DNA from: an uncultured bacterium
GTDB lineage: Bacteria > Bacillota_I > Bacilli_A > RF39 > UBA660
DNA: 8,578 nt
Reading direction: 5' to 3'
Assembly (NCBI GenBank): GCA_905215635.1
Contig: CAJMQX010000025.1
Coordinates: forward strand, 1-8,578
Part shown: positions 1 to 6,230 of the stretch, one piece after another
How positions within the stretch are numbered: position 1 is the first letter of the stretch
How the letters are laid out: each line of letters opens with the position of its first letter
Made by a program: the position numbers and the translations under genes
Notes under the pieces: model-generated
Seen by the model: only the letters and a program-made list of their open reading frames with translations
Told to the model about the DNA's origin: nothing
Databases searched by the model: none

Positions 1-23
1 TGATGCATTTTAAATTATTTAAA

Positions 24-29
24 TATAAT
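24..29 (+). promoter_or_regulatory. possible -10 box of the small membrane protein gene
   Basis: A perfect TATAAT lies upstream of the small Gly/Tyr-rich gene. No good -35 is visible: positions 1-6 read TGATGC at the right distance. The predicted start point near 36 would leave only a very short leader before the ribosome binding site. AT-rich background makes chance matches likely, so this is tentative. A sporulation-type sigma factor cannot be judged because the upstream sequence is cut off. Confidence 0.3.
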
Positions 30-36
30 AATAGTG

Positions 37-43
37 AAAGGAG
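37..43 (+). promoter_or_regulatory. ribosome binding site of the small membrane protein gene
   Basis: AAAGGAG lies 9 bases before the ATG at 53. This is a near-ideal Shine-Dalgarno sequence and spacing, and the main support that this short ORF is translated. Confidence 0.8.
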
Positions 44-52
44 TTTGATAAT

Positions 53-223
53 ATGTATGGTTATGGTTATCCTGGATATAGTTATGGATATGGATATTCA
101 GGCTATGGTTGGGTATGGGCTGTTTTAATAGTTTTAATAATACTTTTCTTATTATGGGGTAATAATTATGGTGGTAATGGATGTGGTTGTGGTTGTCGTA
201 GAAACAATAATAATATGTGTTAA
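53..223 (+). CDS. tiny Gly/Tyr-rich single-pass membrane protein, YjcZ-like
   Basis: This 56-residue protein has three parts. Residues 1-19 are a Gly/Tyr repeat (YGYGYPGYSYGYGYSGYG). Residues 20-35 are a short hydrophobic membrane segment. Residues 36-56 are a polar tail with alternating Gly and Cys (GCGCGC), then Arg-Arg, four Asn and a final Met-Cys. The layout of an aromatic/Gly head followed directly by one Val/Ile/Leu-rich helix resembles the tiny YjcZ-type membrane proteins of Bacillus, some of which are sporulation associated. That assignment is by composition only. The Cys-rich tail is not typical of those proteins and could bind metal or form disulfides. A strong ribosome binding site and a terminator right after the stop support a real monocistronic gene. 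No function can be assigned with confidence. Confidence 0.75.
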   Translation: MYGYGYPGYSYGYGYSGYGWVWAVLIVLIILFLLWGNNYGGNGCGCGCRRNNNNMC

Positions 224-227
224 AGAA

Positions 228-283
228 AAGAGTTATGTCTACTAATATAGTATAGATTTACTTCTTGGACATAGCTCTTTTTT
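228..283 (+). terminator. Rho-independent terminator after the small membrane protein gene
   Basis: AAGAGTTATGTC (228-239) pairs with GACATAGCTCTT (268-279) over 12 positions with one G-U pair, followed by a T run to 283. The loop is long (28 bases) but contains a possible small inner hairpin (ACTA/TAGT at 241-251). It begins 5 bases after the TAA stop. Confidence 0.75.
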
Positions 284-363
284 GTAAATAATTTATTTAA
301 TATTGTATTTTATGTTATAAAGAAAAAATAAGAGGTAAAATAAAAATAATATAATTTTCATAG

Positions 364-380
364 TAAATAGTAACTATTTA
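364..380. repeat. 17-bp perfect palindrome in the gene-free gap
   Basis: TAAATAGT and ACTATTTA flank a single central A. The stretch lies in the 284-471 gap between the small membrane protein terminator and the tRNA terminator. A run of seven T follows at 384-390, so it could be a weak hairpin terminator read rightwards, or an operator-like site. Almost all pairs are A-T, so chance is a real alternative. Confidence 0.45.
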
Positions 381-433
381 TAATTTTTTTGTTATTTTTA
401 AATAGTATTAGGTTTAATTATGCTAGTTTATAT

Positions 434-454
434 AATGTACCTAGAATGTACCTA
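434..454. repeat. 10-bp direct repeat, AATGTACCTA twice, 11-bp period
   Basis: AATGTACCTA occurs at 434-443 and again at 445-454 with one base between. A looser third copy may start near 455 (AATGCATAC). The 11-bp period puts both copies on the same helix face, as in some protein-binding sites. No gene start lies close by, so its role is unknown. Confidence 0.5.
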
Positions 455-471
455 ATGCATACATATAAAAG

Positions 472-496
472 AAAAATCCTTATAAAATAAGGAATT
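472..496 (-). terminator. terminator of the tRNA-Gln transcript
   Basis: On the minus strand, TCCTTAT (493-487) pairs with ATAAGGA (483-477) around a 3-base loop, and a run of five U follows at 476-472. It lies 10 bases past the tRNA CCA end, consistent with a single-gene tRNA transcript. Confidence 0.75.
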
Positions 497-506
497 CTAA
501 GCAATA

Positions 507-580
507 TGGTTGCCCCAGCTAGATTCGAACTAGCGATGATGGAGTCAGAGTCCACTGCCTTACCGCTTGGCTATGGGGCA
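507..580 (-). tRNA. tRNA-Gln, anticodon CUG
   Basis: The minus strand folds into a complete cloverleaf. The acceptor TGCCCCA pairs fully with TGGGGCA. The D arm is GCC/GGC with a GG-containing loop. The anticodon stem is GTGGA/TCCAT with loop CTCTGAC. The T arm is GCTAG/CTAGC with loop TTCGAAT. The anticodon CTG (546-548 on the + strand, read as its complement) decodes the Gln codon CAG. The weak first acceptor pair U1-A72 and the sequence GCCAAGCGGTAAGGC are typical of tRNA-Gln. The discriminator base is A and the CCA end is encoded (507-509). It has its own promoter and terminator. Confidence 0.95.
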
Positions 581-600
581 ATAATTTTTATGACTAGTTA

Positions 601-609
601 ATTATAGCA
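601..609 (-). promoter_or_regulatory. extended -10 promoter of tRNA-Gln
   Basis: The minus strand reads TGCTATAAT, a perfect extended -10 (TGn plus TATAAT). Transcription would start near 594, 14 bases before the mature tRNA 5' end. No good -35 is present: the expected position (about 624-629) is a T run that is also the U tract of the uppP terminator. Confidence 0.65.
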
Positions 610-621
610 TATTATTAGAAG

Positions 622-643
622 AAAAAAAAGACTTTCGTCTTTT
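622..643 (-). terminator. terminator of the GH31-uppP transcript
   Basis: On the minus strand AAAAGAC (643-637) pairs with GTCTTTT (632-626) around a GAAA tetraloop, followed by further U to 622. The first two A of the stem belong to the uppP TAA stop codon (642-644), so the gene runs directly into its terminator. Confidence 0.85.
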
Positions 644-1436
644 AAAATAGAAAATATTTTATTAAAATTATAGTGGCAAAAATTATACGATAAATTGCAA
701 AGATAGAAAAATCATGCTTTTTAACATAGTTTAAAAGGAATTTTATTGAAAAGATGCCTACTATAAATGATGTGAAAATTCCTATAAATGTTTCTAGAGT
801 AAAAGCTAAATCACCTATTTTTAATATAGTAGCTCCAATAATTATGGGTACTGATAAGAGAAAAGTGAATTTAGTAGCAGCATTTTTAGATAACCCCATA
901 AGCCTTGATGCTAGTATGGTAGTGCCGCTTCTAGAAAAGCCAGGAATAATAGCAAGTGATTGTGAGAGACCAATTATTAATGCTTGAATAAGTGTGATGT
1001 GCTGATATTCTGTTTCTATTTTATAATGTTTATCAGCCCATCTATCACCTAAATAAATGAAAATTCCCATTACTGCTAAAGATACGGCTATTAACCAAAT
1101 TTTAGTTCTGAAAATATTTTCTACGATATCATCAAGTAAAAATCCTAATATAGCTCCAGGAATAGTAGCAATTATCAAATACCAAAACATTTTATTTTCA
1201 AAAGAGTTTTTACCTTTAGTAACTTTATCAATAGCTCCTAATAATAATTCATACCAATCATTAAAGAATACTACTAATACGGCTAATAGAGTTCCAAAAT
1301 GAAGAGCAATATCAAAAGCTAAAGAAGATTCTTCCCAGCCAAACAAGTATGGAATTAGAATTAAATGAGCTGAGGAAGATATTGGTAAAAACTCTCCTAT
1401 TCCTTGAACAATTCCTAGTATGATGCTTTTTAACAT
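642..1436 (-). CDS. uppP: undecaprenyl-diphosphatase (UppP/BacA)
   Basis: This polytopic membrane enzyme removes a phosphate from undecaprenyl pyrophosphate, recycling the lipid carrier for peptidoglycan and wall polymers; overproduction of the family gives bacitracin resistance. At 264 residues it has the usual length. Both family motifs are present: the (E/Q)xxxE motif as QGIGEFLPISSSAH (11-24, with Q11, E15 and H24), and PGFSRSG (165-171) with the conserved Arg169. Several hydrophobic helices fill the rest. The start is placed at the ATG at 1434-1436, 9 bases after AAGGAG. An in-frame ATG three codons upstream abuts the Shine-Dalgarno sequence directly and cannot be used efficiently. The gene starts 28 bases after the GH31 homologue and is probably cotranscribed with it. 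No unusual residues are seen in the catalytic motifs. Confidence 0.95.
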   Translation of the reverse strand: MLKSIILGIVQGIGEFLPISSSAHLILIPYLFGWEESSLAFDIALHFGTLLAVLVVFFNDWYELLLGAIDKVTKGKNSFENKMFWYLIIATIPGAILGFLLDDIVENIFRTKIWLIAVSLAVMGIFIYLGDRWADKHYKIETEYQHITLIQALIIGLSQSLAIIPGFSRSGTTILASRLMGLSKNAATKFTFLLSVPIIIGATILKIGDLAFTLETFIGIFTSFIVGIFSIKFLLNYVKKHDFSIFAIYRIIFATIILIKYFLF

Positions 1437-1445
1437 GTATAACAT

Positions 1446-1451
1446 CTCCTT
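1446..1451 (-). promoter_or_regulatory. ribosome binding site that decides the uppP start
   Basis: AAGGAG on the minus strand is 9 bases from the ATG at 1436 but 0 bases from the upstream in-frame ATG at 1445. This favours the shorter 264-residue protein, which also matches the usual UppP N-terminus. Confidence 0.8.
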
Positions 1452-1464
1452 CTAATTAATTATA

Positions 1465-3819
1465 TTATTTTGTTTCAATAAATTCTAATAAACCGATGAA
1501 CATGTTAATGTATTTTGGTTCTAGTCCTTGTTTTTTTAATTTACGTAAACTTACACGTTTTTTATTTATTGGTAAACTTGGATTAAAGATAATAGTATCA
1601 ATTTGATCTTTTAGACTAGTTCTTATCTCTAAATCGTCTAGTATACCTTCAATTTCTTCGTTGATTACACTTATGGTTTCTATTTCAATATCTTTACCTA
1701 TGATATCTACTTCAATAGGTTCAAAAACATTTATATCAGTTAGTTTAATTATCAAGTCATTTTTTTCGTTTTCGTACGGATAATTGTCTTGAATATTTTC
1801 ACCTTTTTTGAAAATTATTTTAGCTGGTTTTAACATATTTCTAAATCTTAATAGATAATTTCTGTTAGGCATATTGTAGTTACCTTCTTTTCTTTGAATG
1901 GTAAATTTATAGCCAGTATCAGTTTTGTCTAAATTCATTTTGGTAACTAAATAATTTTTATCAGGGTTTAGAGAAATGCCATCATCTTCATATAATTCAT
2001 AACTACCATATAATCCGTTTTCTGCTGGAAATATTTGAAGTTCCATATTTACTGGGACTTTAGTATCTTCATCCATAGACATTGGTATAATTGAACCTTC
2101 TTTTATGAAGATTGGATAATCTTCATCTTTATAGAAACCAGTATAATATTTATTGCCAAGATATTTTTTACCAGAAACATATTCGTACCAGATGCCATTA
2201 GGAATAAAAACTCTTTGTACGACACGATTCATTTCGGCATTTTTTCTTTTTATAATAGGGCTTATCATTATCCTACTACCAAAGAAGTATTGGTTTACGT
2301 AAGTTGGTTCATCATATATTTTAGGATATTTGTAGTAAAGTGGTTGAATTAGAGGAACACCATAATTATGATAATTAAATCCTTCAGTATATATATATGG
2401 AATTAATTTATTTCTTAAGGTCATATATTCTTTTATTACTGATAATTTAATTTGATTCCATTTCCATGGTTCTCTTTTATAATATTTACCGGCATCTCCT
2501 GCTAATATAAATATTGGGCTAAAAACGCCAAACTGAATATATCTTAGGAATAATTCACCATCTTCCATGCCACCATAATAGCCTCCTATGGCATGAGCAT
2601 GCCAACTTATTCCCATGTTTGAAGCACTATTATTGTAAGTAGGCAAAACTTTTAAGGTATTCCAACTTACTTTTGTTTTACCACTATAAATAATAGGATA
2701 ACGATGTGGAGCAATACCTGGATTTCTTGAAAGAATTACTCCCCTTTCGTTTAAATTGGCAACAGTATAATGATAATGATTAAGTAAAAACAAGTCTAAT
2801 TTATCTTGAGGATTATAATAATCTATATTAAAAATTTTAATACCAGAATTTAGTAATCTTGCTACAACTATATTTAAGTAAGCACTAATAGTATTATTAT
2901 TTAATGGTATAAATGTTATACGACCATCGGGATAACGATTTAAATAAGTAGACAATTCTTGATACATTGGGTCTTTAGGAGTAATAGTTAATTCTGGGTT
3001 TATAGTTAGACCAAATATTTGACTTTTACTTTTACAAAAGGTTGGCATATATTCTGGGTTAAACAAATTATTGCTGTAAGTAAAATTTTCATCATCGTTA
3101 TGCCAATGATTTCCTAGTAAGAAGACAGATATAGGAATGTGATTATCTGAAAATTTTTTGATTAGATTATCAATATCTACCATATTATATTTATCATTTT
3201 TATACCACCAACAACCTAGAGAATATCTTGGTATCATTGGAGGATATCCTGTTAGATTGAAATAGTCTTGTAAACATAAGCCTAAATCAGTTTTATAGAC
3301 AAAAACATAAATATCAGTCGTCTGTCCTCTTGGAACAAACATATCATTATCAATTACATAACTTTTTGAATCATCCAAGACGGCATATCCATCTAAAGAA
3401 TATAGTCCTTTATCTAGTTTTAAATTATTTTCTTCGAGATAATCTAATGAGTAGTTAATACTGCCTATGTTTCTTACATCTTTAGTACCAGGGCTCCACT
3501 CTTTATCAGTGCCATTTACTTTTATACGAATGCTTTTTGAACTTATTGGTGCACTTTTTACGTATGTTAGTGTAAAGTATTCGGTAGTTAAAGTTATAAC
3601 ACTATCACCGGGAGTAGCATCAAATTTAATGTCACCAAAATTTCTATTTACTACTAAAGAAGTTGGTCTATTTTCAAATTCATTATTTACATTGTATTCA
3701 ATACGAACTAATCTAGGTGTTAAAATAGTTATACGATATTTATCTCCTCTAACGATGTTTCTTTGTGGAGAAGAAATATTTTTAGCATTTTTTACAAAAT
3801 ATGAACACAAACTAGCCAT
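1465..3819 (-). CDS. GH31-family glycoside hydrolase homologue, probably catalytically inactive
   Basis: This 784-residue protein has GH31 (alpha-glucosidase/alpha-xylosidase family) architecture: N-terminal beta-sandwich (about 20-190), TIM barrel (about 195-490), proximal beta domain (to about 580), and a DUF5110-like distal domain with YELYEDDG (607-614). Conserved blocks include LLNHYHY (345-351), SRNPG (364-368), PHRYP (371-375), FGVFSPI (430-436) and LIPYIYT (472-478). The nucleophile Asp seems kept (D333 in FNIDYY). The acid/base block usually SGDT is SGKT (Lys381). HDIGG is HAIGG (Ala410). The His after FSPI is Ala440. The barrel block like LDMDWH is LGNHWH (236-240). No signal peptide is seen, so it should be cytoplasmic. 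Residues about 711-784 form an extra, charged, helical-looking tail. The family role would be hydrolysis of alpha-glycosides. The lost residues suggest a sugar-binding or structural role instead. It is the first gene of a unit with uppP. The start follows GGTGAT by 5 bases. Confidence 0.85.
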   Translation of the reverse strand: MASLCSYFVKNAKNISSPQRNIVRGDKYRITILTPRLVRIEYNVNNEFENRPTSLVVNRNFGDIKFDATPGDSVITLTTEYFTLTYVKSAPISSKSIRIKVNGTDKEWSPGTKDVRNIGSINYSLDYLEENNLKLDKGLYSLDGYAVLDDSKSYVIDNDMFVPRGQTTDIYVFVYKTDLGLCLQDYFNLTGYPPMIPRYSLGCWWYKNDKYNMVDIDNLIKKFSDNHIPISVFLLGNHWHNDDENFTYSNNLFNPEYMPTFCKSKSQIFGLTINPELTITPKDPMYQELSTYLNRYPDGRITFIPLNNNTISAYLNIVVARLLNSGIKIFNIDYYNPQDKLDLFLLNHYHYTVANLNERGVILSRNPGIAPHRYPIIYSGKTKVSWNTLKVLPTYNNSASNMGISWHAHAIGGYYGGMEDGELFLRYIQFGVFSPIFILAGDAGKYYKREPWKWNQIKLSVIKEYMTLRNKLIPYIYTEGFNYHNYGVPLIQPLYYKYPKIYDEPTYVNQYFFGSRIMISPIIKRKNAEMNRVVQRVFIPNGIWYEYVSGKKYLGNKYYTGFYKDEDYPIFIKEGSIIPMSMDEDTKVPVNMELQIFPAENGLYGSYELYEDDGISLNPDKNYLVTKMNLDKTDTGYKFTIQRKEGNYNMPNRNYLLRFRNMLKPAKIIFKKGENIQDNYPYENEKNDLIIKLTDINVFEPIEVDIIGKDIEIETISVINEEIEGILDDLEIRTSLKDQIDTIIFNPSLPINKKRVSLRKLKKQGLEPKYINMFIGLLEFIETK

Positions 3820-3824
3820 AGTAC

Positions 3825-3830
3825 ATCACC
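3825..3830 (-). promoter_or_regulatory. ribosome binding site of the GH31 homologue
   Basis: AAAGGGTGAT on the minus strand contains GGTGAT, complementary to the 16S rRNA 3' end. It sits 5 bases before the ATG at 3819. An ATG at 3824-3826 is out of frame. Confidence 0.65.
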
Positions 3831-3845
3831 CTTTATCTTTACTTA

Positions 3846-3854
3846 ATTATAACA
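3846..3854 (-). promoter_or_regulatory. extended -10 promoter of the GH31-uppP unit
   Basis: The minus strand reads TGTTATAAT, an extended -10 with perfect TATAAT, 26 bases before the GH31 start codon. The expected -35 region (about 3869-3874) reads TTTCCT, which is weak. Together with the terminator at 3957-3986 it separates this unit from the upstream surface-protein operon. Confidence 0.6.
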
Positions 3855-3956
3855 TAGGTTTAACAAAAAGGAAATAATTTTATTATGCTATTTTACTATT
3901 AACTGGGATTTACTCTTTTAATTAAAACTATTTTATTGTACTAGTTAATTACCATA

Positions 3957-3986
3957 GAAAAAGTTCTTCACTTTCGAAGAACTTTT
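3957..3986 (-). terminator. strong terminator of the SipW/surface-protein operon
   Basis: AAAAGTTCTTC (3986-3976 on the minus strand) pairs perfectly with GAAGAACTTTT (3969-3959) over 11 bp around a 6-base loop, ending in a short U run. It begins 18 bases after the stop of the LamG/FGE-like gene. The other strand also has T-rich sequence after the stem, but no + strand gene enters from the left. Confidence 0.88.
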
Positions 3987-4004
3987 AATGGTTTTTTATT
4001 ATTT

Positions 4005-6191
4005 TTATTTAATAGTTAATCTTGATGTAAGATAGTTATTAGCAGTATTGGTAGTAGCATTGTAACTAAAGATATTTGTAGTATTTCTGTTAGCGATACC
4101 TCCTCTTGCGAGGTATGAGTTAGTACTGCTTAATTCATTATATTCAGCGTTTTTCCAAATACCAGAAGAAGTATTTAATTCTTTAGTAGCATCACCAAGA
4201 ATAAAGGTATTTTCATAATAGATATCGTAATCAGCTGAATTTACTTGAGATAATTCTTCTTCATTAGTTAAATACTTTGCCATTGTCAACTCTTGAGCGC
4301 TGCCTGCCATATCAAAGATGCCATACATATTACCAGTAGTACTATCTTTAATATTTTTACCACTTATCATAGTGTTATTTTTATCAATATTAGTACAAGT
4401 ATTATTCTTACATATACCATATTTTGAATGAGATAGATATGTTATAGCTCCCCAATCAGTATTTTTAATTAGGCTATAATCTTCTCCTAGTGATAATACT
4501 TGATTATATAATTCTTCAAAACTACTATTAGTCCAAACGTTATTGTCTTGATTATTACTAGCAATATTTTCACTAGTTATCTCATATTTACCAACCCAAA
4601 TTCCTGATATAGCTTTTTCTTTCTTTGTGAAAGCTGGATGAGTATAATATTTATCATTATCTTCACTAGTTACTTTGGTTATTAATAATTCATCGCGGTA
4701 ACAAGCTAAGTTATCACAATATACTACTCCTGAAGAAGTTGTATCTTTTTCAAAAGTGATATCAATTCCTTGGTTATAAGCATCATAACTAGCAATGTTT
4801 GACTCTCCAGTAACATTCCATAGTTTATATTTGAAACGTGGTATCCAGACATAAAAGGCTTCTATATCTTTGAAATTAATGGTTGCTCCTACTTTTCTTG
4901 ATAAATAATATTCTTTTGTAGTCATTGGGATAAATTCATTATATCCTAATAATAGATTATCATAGATGACATTGATACTATCATTATATGAAGTATTTAT
5001 TGTATCTGATGATAGGATACTGTTATATAGATAAATATCTCCTAGGGTGAATGTTGATACTTCTTGCATATTAGTCCCTACTTTAAATGATGATGTGGAT
5101 GCAATGCTGCCAGATAAATATGTTTCAGAAATCTTTTCACCATTTACATAAAAGACTACTTTATTTGAATCATATGATACTCCCAAAATATACCAAGTGT
5201 TTTCATTTAAGCTATATGGGCTTGATGATACTTCTTTTTGATTTGAAGAAAATACAAATCGTTTATTTACATAATCATAATAGTAAGAAATATTACCATT
5301 AGTTAAGAAATAAATGTTTTTATCTATTTTATCTGATGTTTTTATTCTTAAAATGCTAGTTATAAGATTACTATTATAATTACTTAGACCAATATCTAGA
5401 TAATTATCTTCAATAATGGCATTGGTATTATTGTATTTTATATCAGAAATATTTAAATTATTATTTCCTGTTATATCATAAATATATTTATCGCTATTTT
5501 TAAGAGTAATGACATTTGCCCACATACTCTTATCATAATCATACCACTGATAATCAGCAGTTAAATTGCTTTTATCAGCTTTTTTCCAATTATTAGAGGT
5601 TTCATCATAATAAACAGGTAGCATATCTTGCTTAGTATTTGGATAATTAGCTCCACTACTATCAAGAGTTTTATAGATTGAACTACCAGTAGTTACTACT
5701 TTGGCATTAAATGATTTACCTAGTTCTTTATTAGGAGTATCTAAGTCTAACCAGATAGTAACATTAAACGTCATTTCTTCTTCTGGATGAATAATTAAAT
5801 TTGAAGCGATAACATTATCAGTAGCAAACAAAGTATGAGGTAGATCATCATTTACTTTTACTTTAATATACTTACTATCAATAACATTTTCATTAGTATC
5901 AGATAGCATTTTTAGATCAAAGAGATATGTTAGAGTACCGGTATTTTTTAAAGTTAATTTATATGATTTTTGTTTTATACCTTCACTATCAATCATTGGA
6001 AAGGCTGACTCTAACTTTATTTGTTCGTCTTCTATAAATTGTAAATCTAGAAGTCCAGTGTGATAGTTGAAAGTATTAGTGAAATCACTTTTTATAAATA
6101 AAGAATAAGTTGTGCCACTTAGGGATACGACCACGAATAATACAGCTAAGGCCATTATATAATTTTTCTTAGCTTCAATAAATTTTATCAT
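4005..6191 (-). CDS. secreted surface protein: TasA-like N-domain, LamG-like domain, FGE/C-type-lectin-like C-domain
   Basis: This 728-residue exported protein is probably the product displayed by this operon. Residues 1-30 are a signal peptide of the SipW-dependent (TasA/camelysin) kind: LSGTTYSLF (24-32), then NTFNYHTGLLDL (39-50), matching the G-T-x-x-x-F...F-x-x-G-x-L-D-L pattern of TasA. Residues about 51-168 look like a TasA-type beta-sandwich. Residues about 225-400 resemble a LamG/concanavalin-A-like domain (YDITGNNNLN at 238-247, NTWYILGVSYD at 331-341, VVFYVNGE at 345-352, then IYLYNSILSS). Residues about 440-728 resemble an FGE-sulfatase/C-type-lectin fold: FYVWIPRFKYKLWN (446-459), GIWVGKYEIT (530-539), GNMYGIFDMAG (620-630), YLARGG (693-698). 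Two CX4C motifs occur (492-497, 594-599). No LPXTG or C-terminal membrane helix is present. The ATG at 6191 lies 5 bases after GAGGTGAT; the in-frame GTG at 6200 is inside that site. Binding partner unknown. Confidence 0.8.
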   Translation of the reverse strand: MIKFIEAKKNYIMALAVLFVVVSLSGTTYSLFIKSDFTNTFNYHTGLLDLQFIEDEQIKLESAFPMIDSEGIKQKSYKLTLKNTGTLTYLFDLKMLSDTNENVIDSKYIKVKVNDDLPHTLFATDNVIASNLIIHPEEEMTFNVTIWLDLDTPNKELGKSFNAKVVTTGSSIYKTLDSSGANYPNTKQDMLPVYYDETSNNWKKADKSNLTADYQWYDYDKSMWANVITLKNSDKYIYDITGNNNLNISDIKYNNTNAIIEDNYLDIGLSNYNSNLITSILRIKTSDKIDKNIYFLTNGNISYYYDYVNKRFVFSSNQKEVSSSPYSLNENTWYILGVSYDSNKVVFYVNGEKISETYLSGSIASTSSFKVGTNMQEVSTFTLGDIYLYNSILSSDTINTSYNDSINVIYDNLLLGYNEFIPMTTKEYYLSRKVGATINFKDIEAFYVWIPRFKYKLWNVTGESNIASYDAYNQGIDITFEKDTTSSGVVYCDNLACYRDELLITKVTSEDNDKYYTHPAFTKKEKAISGIWVGKYEITSENIASNNQDNNVWTNSSFEELYNQVLSLGEDYSLIKNTDWGAITYLSHSKYGICKNNTCTNIDKNNTMISGKNIKDSTTGNMYGIFDMAGSAQELTMAKYLTNEEELSQVNSADYDIYYENTFILGDATKELNTSSGIWKNAEYNELSSTNSYLARGGIANRNTTNIFSYNATTNTANNYLTSRLTIK

Positions 6192-6195
6192 GATT

Positions 6196-6203
6196 ATCAC
6201 CTC
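6196..6203 (-). promoter_or_regulatory. ribosome binding site that decides the LamG/FGE-like gene start
   Basis: GAGGTGAT is an eight-base match to the anti-Shine-Dalgarno region and lies 4 bases before ATG at 6191 (8 bases counted from GAGG). An in-frame GTG at 6198-6200 is part of this site, so the longer start is unlikely. Confidence 0.8.
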
Positions 6204-6210
6204 TTATTCT

Positions 6211-6230
6211 TATTTTTTACTATTTTTTAC
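6211..6230. repeat. 10-bp tandem duplication over the anchor-gene stop codon
   Basis: TATTTTTTAC is present twice in a row, and the junction carries the TAG stop of the membrane-anchor gene (6220-6222, minus strand). It looks like replication slippage. Removing one copy would give a TAA stop at the same place, so the protein would not change. Confidence 0.7.

Noticed and set aside
284..471. Possible short gene in the gap between the first gene and the tRNA
   Set aside because: The few ATG codons lead to stops within a handful of codons, and none has both a ribosome binding site and length.
593..604. ACTAGTTAATTA, also found at 3940-3951
   Set aside because: A shared 12-mer is expected by chance in an AT-rich window of this size, and the two sites lie in unrelated contexts.
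754..1302. Two + strand open frames inside uppP
   Set aside because: They lie antisense to a well-supported uppP gene, have no ribosome binding sites and give no recognisable protein.
3467..3877. 136-codon + strand open frame over the GH31 start region
   Set aside because: It is antisense to the GH31 gene and its promoter, and its product resembles nothing known.
4005..4140. Variable-repeat target of a diversity-generating retroelement
   Set aside because: The C-type-lectin-like C-terminus and Asn-rich end are suggestive, but no template repeat or reverse transcriptase is in the window and AAC/AAT codons are mixed.
6192..6200. GTG start at 6200 giving a 731-residue surface protein
   Set aside because: The GTG is inside the GAGGTGAT ribosome binding site; the ATG at 6191 has correct spacing.
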